Source: Fragum whitleyi (Eukaryota; Mollusca; Bivalvia; Cardiida; Cardiidae). From it: a DNA stretch of 64,000 nt. Of the stretch, positions 22,100 through 33,266 are shown piece by piece (the stretch's first letter is position 1; each line of letters begins with the position of its first letter). The notes beneath the pieces are model-generated. The model worked only from the letters and a program-made list of their open reading frames with translations, ran no database searches and was not told the DNA's origin. The stretch lies in assembly GCA_948146395.1 (NCBI GenBank), contig OX411551.1, forward strand, positions 47,758,854-47,822,853. Direction: 5' to 3'. The position numbers and the translations under genes were made by a program.

Positions 22100-23010
22100 G
22101 CCTAGATCGATATAGAACGCGATCCTACGACGTGCACTTGGAGTATGTACAAAACAATCGCCGCGAGATCGCTACGTGACAAGATCGCGAAAAAGCGTCA
22201 TGATGTCGCGGTAAAGGCTGATGGGATCGCCAGCAACGTCGCAGATATAAGCGCAGGGAAAATGACGTTGAACGGCAGTGACGCTGCAACAGCGGATTTA
22301 CCTTGATCTATACAATTCCACTCGTCCCTTCTGCCCCCGTATGGCGATCCTACGTCGATTGAAACCCTATGTTGTATACTTCTTGGAATTGTCTCGACAA
22401 AGGATTTGTGCAAGTAAAGGCGAAGTAAACTTATTTTGAATCCAAAATACCGTCTCTTTCTATACCAAAATACCGTCTCTTTCTATAGCTCTGCTAGTAA
22501 TCATTTCATATACAAAGTGTTTACCTATTCCTTTTTACAAAGAAGTTCATTTAGTTGTCAATGAGCGGCGAAAAGCATGATTGTATTTTGATCAGTTAAG
22601 GTTGATCACTTATATTCAAGCAAAGTTTAAAAGCTCATTTTCCTTTATTTCGTCTTAAAATTCAAAACCCCGTGAACTACGGCTAAAAATCCATAGAAGA
22701 GCAATTCCTTTAAAATACTCTGTAAGATGTCATTACATGATAAACCATTCTAGATATGAAATCCGTAGGTATTGTCGTTAAGGATGAGAAACTGTTAAGC
22801 CTTTCTTTTACCCTGTTACCTTTGAAACAGAGTTTTTCATGGATTCGAATTAATTGCATTTTTCATGATTATGACTGTGATTTTTTTTCTTGAAATCCTA
22901 TGGATAGTTTTGTAGTAGAAGAATATTTGACAGACCGACAGACGGACGCCGGACATTGATTAATCACAAAAGTTTGCCTTGAAAACTTCGTGTCCACTTT
23001 AGCTATAAGT
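22100..23010. other. Non-coding DNA downstream of receptor gene 3
   Basis: No gene. At 22890-22980 there is a short end fragment of the GGAC-type element (GACAGACCGACAGACGGACG then CCGGACATTGATTAATCAC), like the end at 62880. The frame at 22198-22413 (-) has no protein features. Confidence 0.4.
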
Positions 23011-23233
23011 AAAACATGACAATACAAACTCCAAATGTTGTAAGAAAATTGAACAAAAGGTTGCCTTATTTACATATGAAAAGACTCCTGCGACATATAT
23101 TTTCATATTCGTTCCACCATTAAAAAATGTAAAACATGACAATATAAACTCCAAATGATGTAAGACAGAGCAAAAAGTTTGCCTTGTTTACTAATGAAAA
23201 TACATTTTCATATTCGTCATTAAAATGTTAAGT
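23011..23233. repeat. Two-copy tandem repeat of about 120 bp beside receptor gene 3
   Basis: Both copies contain AAAACATGACAATA, AAACTCCAAATG, TTGCCTT and ATTTTCATATTCGT. The second copy abuts the stop codon of receptor gene 3, so its 3' untranslated region would run into this repeat. Confidence 0.7.
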
Positions 23234-23235
23234 GT

Positions 23236-24585
23236 TTAATCTTGACTAACATAGATGAGAAACACAGCAAAGCTTAAAATCGACAGAATTGTAAAGACAC
23301 AAAATGAAATACAGTCTACAATTTTGCTAATGTCTTTCCATGTAATTTCATTTACCATCACTCCACTTTCAGAAATAAGTCTTTCAGGCCTTGTATTGAC
23401 TGAGCTTTGTTTCCTCTTAATCGAGTCCCCTTTTTTGTTCTCCATGTTATTAATCGTTCTAAAATCTGCCTCATCAACGTCAGTAAGAGCCATGATATCA
23501 AGCACTTTTGGGTGAATCTGTGAGTCTGTTTTCTTTGGGTTGCATTTTTTTGGTCGATGCAAGATGCGATGCAGGGTCTTCAACCATCCTGGCACTGGAA
23601 AAGTATCGTCCTTGTGGAAGAGGCGTAGATTAAGAATCGTTACCAATGTTATCATGGAACTTAATATCATGTCCAGCATTAGTTTGTAGGAAATGATCGG
23701 TAAAGGCTCAGAGCTTTTCGGTAATGTGTCACTGATGATTGTCATAAATACTGCTATTGCTAACAAAACGGTGATACAATAAGAAACTCGCTCGCCGGAT
23801 TCTGGGACAAGTAAGAACACTAACACATTGATCATACTGAGGAATAAGATAGGCATGATGATGTTGACAACGATAAATGTCGATTTTCTCTTCAAGTAGA
23901 ATATCATTTCCAACTGAGACCAATCGCCTGCTGTCGTTACCACGCGGACATGGGTTCCTTCCAGTATCCAAGCAACATTACCGGTATACTGCGAGATGTC
24001 TACTTTGTCACTCAAAACATACATTTCCACCTCGGTATTATCATAACCCCATACAGTAAAATCAGACTTACACGTTTGCTTGTCGAATGGATATTTTGAA
24101 ACATCTACAGAGCAAGTTGATTTGACATGTCCACCCGGTACCCACGTTGCAATGCCATTATATTTGTAATCAATCATTTGCCATGGCTTTCCGAATGAAT
24201 CCATCTCTTCAGATGGTGATGTCAGTATCAAATCTGGCACCCACACCTTCCTATATGAAATCTTTACCCTGTCAACACCTCCGTACGCGGCAGTGTCCCA
24301 TACCATCCCAGCATCATTCCAGAATATATTAAATCCTGCTGTATATGTAAACACTTCCTGTACTTCGTCAAATTCCTGAATGGACTTTAGATATGTAACA
24401 ACGCCAACCCATGTTTTATTTCTATGGTTATTCACAGGGCGAACGTTTTTGTTGTGTCGACTTAACAAGTCATTGACCAGTGTTGCAGAATCATTCAATG
24501 TGCCACAATCAACGAAACTAATTATCTTTAAAAATATTACAAAGCACCAAACAACCATGGTTCTATGATGTAGAATAGATAGCAT
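23236..24585 (-). CDS. nAChR-like Cys-loop channel subunit (receptor gene 3)
   Basis: The open frame is 449 codons from its first Met. The second Met (codon 10, start at 24558) is the better start: its context is ACCATGG, it aligns with the start of the other copies, and it gives an ordinary signal peptide before GTLNDS. Numbering from the first Met, the Cys-loop is C158-C172 (CSVDVSKYPFDKQTC), followed by WGYD. TM1 is about 237-260, TM2 about 265-285 (GERVSYCITVLLAIAVF, with Glu -1', Leu 9', Asp 20'), TM3 about 298-320, and TM4 lies near the C terminus. N-glycosylation motifs NDS (31) and NKT (56) lie in the ectodomain. No loop C Cys-Cys pair. The cytoplasmic loop carries an IHPKVLDIMALT motif. 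The ectodomain is close to 90% identical by eye to receptor gene 4, its nearest relative. No introns. Confidence 0.93.
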   Translation of the reverse strand: MLSILHHRTMVVWCFVIFLKIISFVDCGTLNDSATLVNDLLSRHNKNVRPVNNHRNKTWVGVVTYLKSIQEFDEVQEVFTYTAGFNIFWNDAGMVWDTAAYGGVDRVKISYRKVWVPDLILTSPSEEMDSFGKPWQMIDYKYNGIATWVPGGHVKSTCSVDVSKYPFDKQTCKSDFTVWGYDNTEVEMYVLSDKVDISQYTGNVAWILEGTHVRVVTTAGDWSQLEMIFYLKRKSTFIVVNIIMPILFLSMINVLVFLLVPESGERVSYCITVLLAIAVFMTIISDTLPKSSEPLPIISYKLMLDMILSSMITLVTILNLRLFHKDDTFPVPGWLKTLHRILHRPKKCNPKKTDSQIHPKVLDIMALTDVDEADFRTINNMENKKGDSIKRKQSSVNTRPERLISESGVMVNEITWKDISKIVDCISFCVFTILSILSFAVFLIYVSQD

Positions 24586-25185
24586 GTCTTTTGAACTTTA
24601 AAAAAAAGAATCCTTTATTGTTTTCAACTTCTGAGATTTGGCTTACTGCATTCGATGGATGAACCTTCGAAAGATTATGTTAGCGCAGTTATGGATTGTT
24701 TAATTTATAACCAATTTTACATGAACCGCATAGTTTCTTCCTAATTAGTAATGAATTGCTTGCTTATTCCTATGTCCACTATTCTTTTTTAGAAATTCTT
24801 TTCATACATGGATTTCATTAGATTCGCACATGTATTTGAAACACAAAGAACGAGTATCAATGACTGACATCCAAAGTCGTAATAGCAAACTAATGCTTGC
24901 ATCCTTGGTTTTAACCTCGTGAATTATTGCGAAATATATTTTAGTCAATTAATTGATTCAGCACTTCGTTTTCCTATCATTACATGTATGGAGATAATTG
25001 AGTTTGTATTGACATTTTTCATTTCCATTGAGTGTCATCAAATAGAAATTACGGCTGAATGACGACCATTGAATACTCTAGGTTATTTGATATTTAAACT
25101 GAATTAGATGATCGACCTTCATGTTGTTTTTGAGAGGTCGCACGGATGATTTTTCACGGTGTATGGCTTCACTTAACCCGTGGTT
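24586..25185. other. 5' flank of receptor gene 3, homologous to that of gene 4
   Basis: Segments at about 24911-25040 align with about 37510-37650 upstream of receptor gene 4. GCACTTCGTTTTCCTATCAT aligns with GCACTTAGTTTTCCTATTAT, and TGTATTGACATTTTTCAT ... GAGTGTCATCAAA aligns with TGTATTGACTTTTATCAC ... GAGTGTCATCAAA. The promoter is expected here; no core motif is claimed. Confidence 0.6.
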
Positions 25186-25510
25186 ATATAAATCGGGGTA
25201 CGGACAAAAGCCCACTAGGTCAAAAGCCCACTGGGACAAAACCCCAGCGGACAAAAGCCCACTGGACAAAAGCCCACCCAACATAGGACAAAAGCCCACT
25301 CAATATATAAATTATTCATATGAATAAGTCTTATCCAAATTACATTTTCTTTTGTTTTTCTTTATTAATTTATGTTGTACATGTTTTTAACAGCATTTCT
25401 ATTTATATTTTGTCTACTCTTGTCTTCCTTAGTCACTTTTATTCAGCAAATTCCAAAATGAACATGAATGAGAAGCCCATCAAAGTATAATAAATTATTG
25501 TAAGACTTTT

Positions 25511-26692
25511 TATACGCCCGAAGGGTCGTATTATGTTATGGCCTCGGTCGTCCGTCCGTCTGTCCGTCTGTCCGTCCGTCCGTCTGTCCGTCCGTTAGCA
25601 ATTTTTTGTGTGCGCGACTCCTCCTAAACTATCAATGGGAATAAGCTGAAACTACACACAATTACTCCCTATGATGTCTAGTTGTGCATAAGACCTTTGA
25701 AATTCAAATCGCTCCAGTCATTCCTGAGAAATCTTGAATTATCTGCCCTTTAATATAACCAAAATCACTGTTTTTTGTGTGCGCAACTCCTCCTAAACTA
25801 TCAATGGGAACAAGCTGAAACTACACACAATTACTCCCTATGATGTCTAGTTGTGCATAAGACCTTTGAAATTGAAATCGCTCCCGTCATTCCTGAGAAA
25901 TCTTGAATTATCTGCCCTTTAATATAACCAAAATCACTGTTTTTTGTGTGCGCAACTCCCCCTAAACTATCAATAGGAATAAGCTGAAACTACACACAAT
26001 TACTCTCAATGATGTCTAGATGTGCATAAGACCTTTGAAATTGAAATTGCTCCCGTCATTCCTGAGAAATCTTGAATTATCTTCCCTTGAATTTAACGAA
26101 AATCACTATTTTTTGTGTGCGCAACTCCTCCTAAACTATTAATGGGAATGAGCTGAAACTAGACACATTTACTCCCTGTGATGTCTAGTTGTGCATAAGA
26201 CCTTTGAAATTCAAATTGCTCAAGTCAATCCTGAGAAATCTTGAATTATCTGCCCTTGAATTAGACGAAAATCACTGTATTTTGTGTGCAACTCCTCCTT
26301 AACTATCAATTGAAATGAGCTGAAACTACACACAATTACTCTCTATGATGTCTAGTTTTGCATAAGACTTTTCAATTCAAATCGCTCCAGTTATTCTAGA
26401 GTTATCATGGATTATCTGCCCTTGAGTTGATGATAAACAAAATTTCTGGTCGGCTCATTTTCTCCTACATTATGGATGGGAATGATGAAAGGAAACTTGC
26501 CATAATGACTCTGTAGGTTGTCTTTTTGTGCTTAGGACTTAATATATTTTCATATTTAAATGTTATGGAACCAGTTGTTGGTCTGTCTGTTTGCAATATT
26601 TTTAGCTATCATTCAAGCTCATGTTACTGACAAGCCAGGGTTACTGACAAGCCCCTTCGGGCGTATATGCGCCGCTCTGCGAAGCTCTTGTC
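25511..26692 (+). mobile_element. GTCC-leader element with five 169 bp units, nested in the foldback
   Basis: It starts TATACGCCCGAAGGGTCGTA, continues with a GTCCGTCCGTCTGTCC leader (about 25550-25595), then tandem units, then CCCCTTCGGGCGTATATGCG and GCTCTGCGAAGCTCTTGTC. The terminal TATACGCCCGAAGGG is inverted at the other end. The layout parallels 13024-14139. Confidence 0.8.
25607..26450 (+). repeat. 169 bp tandem repeat, five units
   Basis: TGTGTGCGCAACTCCTCC recurs at 25607, 25776, 25945, 26114 and 26283, exactly 169 bp apart, with the last unit shortened and decaying. Each unit also has AGCTGAAACTACACACAATT, ATGATGTCTAGTTGTGCATA and GACCTTTGAAATTCAAATC. Confidence 0.92.
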
Positions 26693-27817
26693 TAATGTTT
26701 TGATTAATTAATTTATTAATGACTTTTTTTTTCAATCATCCAATAAATAAATCATTTAACTTCTTTAGAATAGAATAGCATTGTATAGATAGTGATGAGT
26801 TTCATCCACTATAGGTCAATAAGATCTTGGTAGTGTGGTTTTGTTTGTTTGCCAAATGAAATATTATACTTTGCCTTTGCGAATAGTAAGGTGTATTGTT
26901 TTAACTTTTTCTATGACCTATTGAGTATATGGCATTTATGTATTCTAAAGTTATCCTTAAAAAACTATTTAATTAGATATTGAACTATCTGTATAAGCGT
27001 ATTTGGGGAGATTAAAGTATATAACACCTATATGACATCTACTCTTCTTCAACACTATATGACATCATACCTTGAATAGCTGTAACTCATCAAATACAAA
27101 TTCTAGACTGAATGGAAACATGACACAATAAGGTGTCAATCACATTAATATACAAAGAAAATAAGATGCCAGCCACATTGGCGAGAGAAACTTAATGAAA
27201 ATTTACAATTGTACATAAAAAAAAAAAAAGAAAAGAAATAAACAAACATTATGATTAAAAATATTCTACTACACTAAAATATATACTGAGTGGGCTTTTG
27301 TCCTATAGGGGGTGGGGTTATGTCCCAGTGGGCTTTTGTCCGCTGGGGTTTTGTCCCAGTGGGCTTTTGACCTAGTGGGCTTATGTCCTACACTCATATA
27401 AATCATGGCGGAGAATCACGTGACACGACAATTTCAGAGAAACGTCATTTTTTCGATCAATTTTTGAGTAATTTGAATTCAGTTTGAAGCAGAGAATGTG
27501 ACAAGCTGTAAATAACTTGCTGCATGTTGTAGATCTTTTAGTAAAGAACTGATGATAAAAAAAGTTTACTTGGTCGTCAATGTATATTTTTGTTTTTTCA
27601 GCAGAATTTCGAAAGATTTACCACATCTATTATACTACTGGCGCTTTGTCGCCTGCTCTTCTTCAAACCTTTTTTTTTTTCAAATCATTCAAGTTTTTAC
27701 AGAATTATTGAAAACTATCGAAAAAAATGTACCACGTGATTCCCCGCCTTGTAAATGTATGCATTTATAACAATAACTGGGATGATCCAAATTGTCGAAA
27801 TGGAAAGTAAATAAGCA

Positions 27818-28105
27818 GCCGCCGTCATAGCGCAGTTGGTAGCGCGTCGGTCTATCAATCTAGAGGTCTCGAGTTCGATCCCTGACGGCGGCACTCATTC
27901 TTTCCGACTATTTGTCTCTTACCAATGGGTTGATAATCTTAGACCTAAGTGAGATAGCAGCTGGGGGCTAGGAAAGGGTGTGATGGTTTTACTGGTGCGA
28001 AAAAAACCAGAAATCTTTTTTTCGGTGCTCCAGCTTCCGCGATATAACTGAAAAAATGTTCAACTTGAAAGCGGCGAAAAAATCCATTCAATCAATCAAT
28101 AAATT
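27818..28105 (+). repeat. Full-length tRNA-headed SINE (GCCGCCG family)
   Basis: The head 27818-27893 folds with acceptor GCCGCCG/CGGCGGC, A box TAGCGCAGTTGG and B box GAGTTCGATCCC. The body runs TTTCCGACTATTTGTCTC, GACCTAAGTGAGATAGCAGC and GTGCTCCAGCTTCC, then GCGATATAACTGAAAAAATG and AAAGCGGCG near the 3' end, with an AATCAATCAATAAAT tail. The GATATAACTGAA...AAAGCGGCGTAAA tail resembles that of known mollusc SINEs. Confidence 0.85.
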
Positions 28106-29264
28106 GAATAAGCAATAATAACGAAAACATATTACCTCCATTTAATAAAAGTTTATCTCTTTCGTAATTTTTTCAATGAAGGTTTATGCCTTGTGGTAAC
28201 TTTATTTTGTTTTGAAATCGTATAGCAATTAACTTAGAATTATCTTATACTGAGCTTAAAATCATTTAGTTATAAAATTTCAAACCCTTTAGAAAATTGT
28301 GTAATATAGATTCATGGGCAATTTTGCTTTCCAACGTTACAAGAACGCGTTCCGTCAGGGTCAATTGAATAAAACTTGGAAGTTGACAATGCCACAGAAG
28401 CTTAAATGGTGAACATTTATGTCTTTCATTGCGTACTTTACGAAAAATCGGGATATTTTGTTGGAAAGTGAAAGATTCTTGTTGCAAGCAAGTATTCCCT
28501 TTTTAATAAAGTTATTACCTGACCTTTCTCCGGCATTACCTTACAACTGTTTTTGTCATTTGAATCATTTTTGTATATAAGATTCACCAAATGACACTTA
28601 GGTATTTAGTATGTCATGGACGCATTAATTTTTTTGCCTGAAAATTATGACTGATATGCATGGTAATTTGGCTGATAATAGATATATTTTTTTCTTGTAT
28701 ATGTATTTTCCTATGTAAAAAAATAGAAGAAGAAGCCCCCTTCCTTCTCAGTGATTATTACAGGTGTAGAAATCGGTGTTTATTTGTCTTGTAATGAAAA
28801 AAGAATCCCAAAGGAACGGGTCTTCATCTAACCCACCCATTCACCTATCTGCTTCCTACGTGCATGGATGATCAGTTATTGAAACTAAATTAGCAGTTAA
28901 ATAAATATCAATGAGTTTCATGTTTGTATTACATCAAACATTATCAAACTTTTGTCTTATGGAAATTTGTTACCAGAATACGAAAATAGGTGAGCGTTGT
29001 TGGGTTGCTGGTTACATGGAAAGCAAAGTGGCCAAAATGCCTGGATATACCTACTTTATTTTACCTTTTTCTAAATCTTCTAATGTTAAGCTAATTTTCT
29101 ATCATATTCTTTCAACTATATTTAATGTAGGGGTGTGTTTTTTAAAAGGATTTTTTTTTCGAGAACAATTTTCCCCGCATTTTCGTCTTGTAAATGAAAA
29201 TCAGCATGACTTAGAAGTAATTATGAAAAAAAGCTGATCTATCTTAACCCTAAGTGCAACGACC
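28106..29264. other. Non-coding DNA
   Basis: ATTACCTCCATTTAATAAAA near 28132 recalls the hairpin-MITE stem. The 108-codon frame at 28911-29237 has no recognised domain. Otherwise nothing is seen. Confidence 0.4.
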
Positions 29265-29345
29265 CGTTGTTCAAAGACCGTTTGACCAGATAATTTATAA
29301 TTGTCTTTATTAATTTTGAGATGAACCCCATAATTCATATATTGG
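29265..29345 (-). repeat. MITE B fragment
   Basis: AAAGACCGTTTGACCAGATA and TTTTGAGATGAACCCC match the interior of MITE B copy 2 (near 56235-56290). Confidence 0.6.
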
Positions 29346-29429
29346 GGAAATTGATATGGCAGTTGGGGAGCCGAAACAGATGATGTAATGACATAAGATT
29401 AAATGTAATATCTGTTAACTGTAATAACT

Positions 29430-29695
29430 GTAGCGTCGGACTGTCAATCTAGAGGTCACTGGTTCGATCCCCGACGGCGGCACTCATTCTTTCCGACGAA
29501 TTATCTCTAACCAATGGGTTGATAATCGTAGACCTATGTGAGATAGCAGCTGGAGGCTAGGAAAGGATGTGGTGGTTGTACTGGTGCGAGAAATACCATG
29601 AATCCATTGTTAGGTGCTCCAGCCGCTGCGATATAACTGAAAATAATGTCGAAAGCGGCGTAAAACTCCTTTCAATAAATCAACTCACATTAAAT
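29430..29695 (+). repeat. 5'-truncated SINE (GCCGCCG family)
   Basis: It starts within the D arm (GTAGCGTCGGACTGTCAATC), has the B box GGTTCGATCCC and CGACGGCGGC, then the full body and the tail GCGATATAACTGAAAATAAT with AAAGCGGCGTAAAACTCC. Confidence 0.8.
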
Positions 29696-29937
29696 ACGCG
29701 GTAAAACTGACGAAAACACTGTTAGAAGAGAAAACACAATTTCTGAACCCACAATTACAAAATTACCCAATTTTCGCTCTTATGGGCTCCTGTGAGAGCC
29801 AATAAAATCGGAGAACGAACTCAAAAGATTTGAACACGCATAGATTGCGATTGTTTGACCACGAAACAACCTAAAATCCTACCGGAGCCCTTTTTCGTAG
29901 ATAAGTAACCACACTTTTATTTCTTAATCACATTTCA

Positions 29938-30104
29938 GCATTGATTGGTTGGTTGGGGATAAACGCCGCTTTCAGCAATATTCCAGTTTCAATCAAGCGG
30001 CTGGTGAACCTACCCATCGCTCCGTGCTTTTTCCCTACCAATAAAAACATAATTTTTCATCTGAGCTGACATCTACCCATCCCACTGCGGCGTTCTACTT
30101 ATCA
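29938..30104 (-). repeat. SINE 3' portion, reverse orientation
   Basis: Read on the minus strand it ends ACTGGAATATTGCTGAAAGC then GGCGTTTATCCCC, the typical molluscan SINE tail. The head is not recognisable. Confidence 0.55.
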
Positions 30105-30108
30105 TTGG

Positions 30109-30512
30109 GTTCATCTCAGAACTGATAAAACATTTATCAATTATCTGGTCAAACGGTTTTTGAATAAAGAGAGAATACACTCAAATTAGATATCCTTAGG
30201 AACAAAATTACTTCGACAACATTAATTCTATAAAAATACCAACGACTCACCTAATATAATACACTTTTGACTCGGAACTACTTTTGGAAAGACGATTCGC
30301 TGTTACGTTTAATACAGACACAAAAAGGTATGAAAGACTAAAACTTAACGTGTAGCCGGACGGCAAAATCATCATTTACATTCAAAAAACTGAAATCAAA
30401 ATTATTCATGGTATTAGATGGAAAATGTGATATTACAAGAAAAAATACCTTTCATTAATTCGATTCTGAGATTTTCGGCAAAATGTAGGTCCATATAGAA
30501 GTCAAATGGGCT
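30109..30512 (+). mobile_element. MITE B, 5'-truncated copy
   Basis: It matches the right half of copy 1: GGTTCATCTCAGAACTGATA, TTATCTGGTCAAACGGTTTT, and the terminus GGTCCATATAGAAGTCAAAT. The left half is absent. Confidence 0.75.
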
Positions 30513-31006
30513 ACAGAAGTGTTCAGGCAGCATCAGGCTTACTAAGCATTTGCGAATGCCTCGAAATGAAGCCTATCAGGCGCCTGATTCAATGGGAAGT
30601 TGTCAGCGAGAGTTTCATTTTCTAGACGCAACAAATAACATATTTACTTTCAATTCGCTTTTTCGAGAATTATACCACAAATAATTGATATGCCATGCAC
30701 TGATATCGTTTGATAAGGATTCAAAGAACGGATCAAAATCAATAGACAGTTTATCACAGAAAAAAAAACATGTTAGAATTTACCCAAACTACTCTCACAA
30801 GAGACTCAAACTAGAATGGCATCAGTATATTGGTTCAGTATCCTCAACTCAAACTCCTAAGATCATGGTATCAATCTTGGGCAGATCACGAAGTCTGCTT
30901 ATGTAAATGAGAAGTAACAACGATGTCCCGGGGCGGGTGTTTCTTGCTTTACACCGATCAGCCGTTAAATGGCACGGCTCAGCAGTAGTTTCAGCCTGTA
31001 TTCTTT
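30513..31006. other. Spacer, nothing recognised
   Basis: No gene or named repeat was seen; the frame at 30685-30906 has no protein features. Confidence 0.35.
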
Positions 31007-31500
31007 TACAGTTAGTTACGTCGTGACATTGACATTCTCCTCGATCAAAACTAATCTAAATCGCTCACTCGGCACTCCTTTCATTCATTCATTCATTCAT
31101 TCATTCATTCATTCATTCATTCATTCATTCATTCATTCAATCCAAACACTCACTCAAATAATTCAAAAACGCTCAAACCTATTGAAAAATATAGAATCAA
31201 AAACGTCATACAAAAAATGGATAGAGAAAAATCGAGATTTCACTGACATAATTCAAATAATAAGCGTCTAATAGGTTCTTGAAGAAATATGAAGCTATCT
31301 TTATAACTTGTATTCATATTTTATTAAAGGGGGTAATCAATATCGCTACTTTTGTTTATCCTGAACAAAATTTGCTATATTGGATTACTCCCCCCCCCCA
31401 TTTAATTCACTCAAAACTCGCTCCACACACTCAATCAATTTCATTCATAAATCCTTCCAAAATCATTCACCCCGTCAATTGCACGAGGTTGTTTACTGTA
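31007..31500 (+). mobile_element. Central-hairpin MITE family, copy 3
   Basis: Termini are TACAGTTAGTTACGTCGTGA and GCACGAGGTTGTTTACTGTA. The arm AAATCGCTCACTCGGCACTC is followed by an ATTC microsatellite. The hairpin GTAATCAATATCGCTACTTT / AAATTTGCTATATTGGATTA is near 31331-31389, then a C-run and the AAAACTCGCTCCACACACTC arm. Confidence 0.82.
31080..31139. repeat. (ATTC)n microsatellite
   Basis: About 15 tandem TCAT/ATTC units, lying exactly where other copies of the MITE have CATTCATTCCAAACACTCAC. The array therefore grew from a seed inside the element. Confidence 0.95.
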
Positions 31501-32100
31501 CTACCCCGTGCAATAACATACTGTTAGATACATTTAACACTTTGCTGTTTAATCCCTGCTTTTTACGTGCCTGTGATTTTATGATTGAGAGAACATTGTG
31601 AAAAACGAAGAAATTGCTTCTGACAAGCAATTTCTTCTTTTTCCACACTTATTACTACCCTACTGAATGGTTATTTTTCAAATTAAATCCACTTTTAATT
31701 ATCGTCTGCAAAACCTTTGAATTTGGACAGGTCCAAAATTTTGTAAAACAGGAAAGGGCTAATCACCGGACTAGCACGATTTCACTACAAAACCCTGACA
31801 AAAAAGGGAAGGCGGTTTATCACTAACACGACTCTGTCCACATGTTTTGTCGAATGGGAGGACTGGCATTATCTTAGAAAACAAAGGTAACATGTTGTTG
31901 CAAAAATTATCCACGATCATCTAAAAAAAAAATATTAACTTTTACTAAAACTGCGCATACTCCTTAAATATTTTCGCACGTAAATCTTAATTAAACTTCA
32001 AATTTGCAAACGCATGATAAATAATATTGTCAATTTATTTATTAACAATATTGGCAATATTATTGGTCGTTTATAGCGACTTTGAAGATCAGTAATATTT
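31501..32100. other. Spacer, nothing recognised
   Basis: AT-rich DNA; the frame at 31614-31826 has no protein features. Confidence 0.35.
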
Positions 32101-32249
32101 GAGCCTGTGCTTGGCATTTCCAACAATTTGAAATGTTTGTGAGATGCAAACTATGTGAAGACTCTGGTCAGACTGTGCGCATGCATAGGCTGGTCAGAGT
32201 CTTTGCTTTGCGCATATTTGAAATTGTTAGAAATCTCACGCACAGGCTC
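32101..32249. mobile_element. 149 bp palindromic MITE
   Basis: Ends GAGCCTGTGC and GCACAGGCTC are perfectly inverted. AACAATTTGAAAT pairs with ATTTGAAATTGTT, and the centre ACTCTGGTCAGACTGTGCGC / GGCTGGTCAGAGT is a further palindrome. A related piece (CTGATCAGACTGCATACCAT) is near 62938. Confidence 0.75.
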
Positions 32250-32891
32250 ATTTTAATTTAGTATTCTTGTTGATAAGTAATGGACCCTTAAATCCAAAAT
32301 GCCCATTAGAAAACAAATGCAACTCAAAGGAAAGTAATTGAATGTAATTTAAAAAGATTTGCTAGTAGCATTAGCTTTTAGTTAATTTTGAGACAGTCCC
32401 CGTTTTTATTTCGTATTCGTCTTCGTATTCCGATTAGACCTTATCTGTATATCTCTAATAATTTGCAATACTGGTCGATCCCTCAGAAATATAAATGTGG
32501 TACTTATTGAAATACTAAGCAGTGGATGTATATGAAATAACATCTTCTTTTCTGACTCTGAATCAGGAAAGTTAAGGAATATTAATTGATGAACAAGCAC
32601 AATGACCATCAAAAAATCAACAGTCTGAGTGCATGAAAACCAACAGATTTTAAAAATTACTTGCTGTCTCTGGAAACACATGTTTGCCAAATTTTCATTG
32701 GGCCACGACCACCCGATTCTTGTTTTAATTGTGCTTATCCACCAGTTGCAAACAAAAGACCTTGGGTAAATAAACCAGGCCTTGGATGTTTGTTCCTCTT
32801 GGGTTAAGGCTTAAGTAAGGAACCAAAAACATGCACTAAAATGTTGATGCAGATTAAGATAATGATTACCGGTATTAGTTTAGAAAATATT
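32250..32891. other. Spacer, nothing recognised
   Basis: The frame at 32406-32690 (-) has no recognisable domain. Confidence 0.35.
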
Positions 32892-33266
32892 GAATGAGTG
32901 GTCGTTATATACCAAAAATATTAAACGAGTGATATGTAAACAGAAAAAAACGAGGCTGTGCCGAGTTTTTTTATATCTGATTTAGATGACAAATTTAATA
33001 AATACGGTATTTTTAATAATATGACCTGTATTTTCTTGACGAAATGAAGAAATTCCAGATATTTAGCGATTCAAGTTATTCCGCGAAACAATTCACGTCG
33101 TTTGCAAAATGACGTCACCAAATGCCTTATGACGTCATTTTCACAACAAAAATACAACGTTGCTATACCTTCTTAGATCATTTGCACATTTATTCCAAAA
33201 GTGTAATAACACTTGTGTTATATCAAAAATATTCAGAGGGTTTATTTCACTCCCGCGACGTAGGTC
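32892..33266 (+). repeat. Repeat L copy 1, with TGACGTCA motifs
   Basis: It shares with 38812-39205 the order GAGTGGTC, AAACGAGT, ACGAGGCTGTGCCGAGTTTT, TTATGACGTCATTTTC, TATCAAAAATATTCAGAGGG and CTCCCGCGACGTAGGTC. It carries the palindrome TGACGTCA and one TGACGTCAC. Confidence 0.8.

Larger units (their letters stand above)
25195..27395. mobile_element. 2.2 kb foldback transposon with 9 bp target duplication
   Basis: The left end (25195 to about 25310) and right end (about 27285-27395) are inverted copies made of short units such as GACAAAAGCCCACT, GGTCAAAAGCCCACTGGG and ACAAAACCCCAGCGG. ATATAAATC lies directly outside both ends (25186-25194 and 27396-27404), a perfect 9 bp duplication. Long inverted repeats with internal short repeats and a 9 bp duplication are features of foldback/Mutator-like elements. 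No transposase is visible, so it is non-autonomous. It contains another repeat element at 25511-26692; the remainder (26700-27280) is AT-rich. Confidence 0.85.

Noticed and set aside
22198..22413. Small minus-strand frame
   Set aside because: No protein features, although this stretch is locally GC-richer than its surroundings.
25607..26450. CRISPR-like array
   Set aside because: The whole 169 bp unit is repeated without unique spacers, in a eukaryotic transposon; it is a tandem satellite.
27818..27893. Functional tRNA gene
   Set aside because: The fold is tRNA-like, but it is followed by a conserved body and tail shared with three other copies, so it is a SINE head.
28911..29237. 108-codon plus-strand frame
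   Set aside because: No domain or homologue recognised; its length is within what AT-rich non-coding DNA gives by chance.
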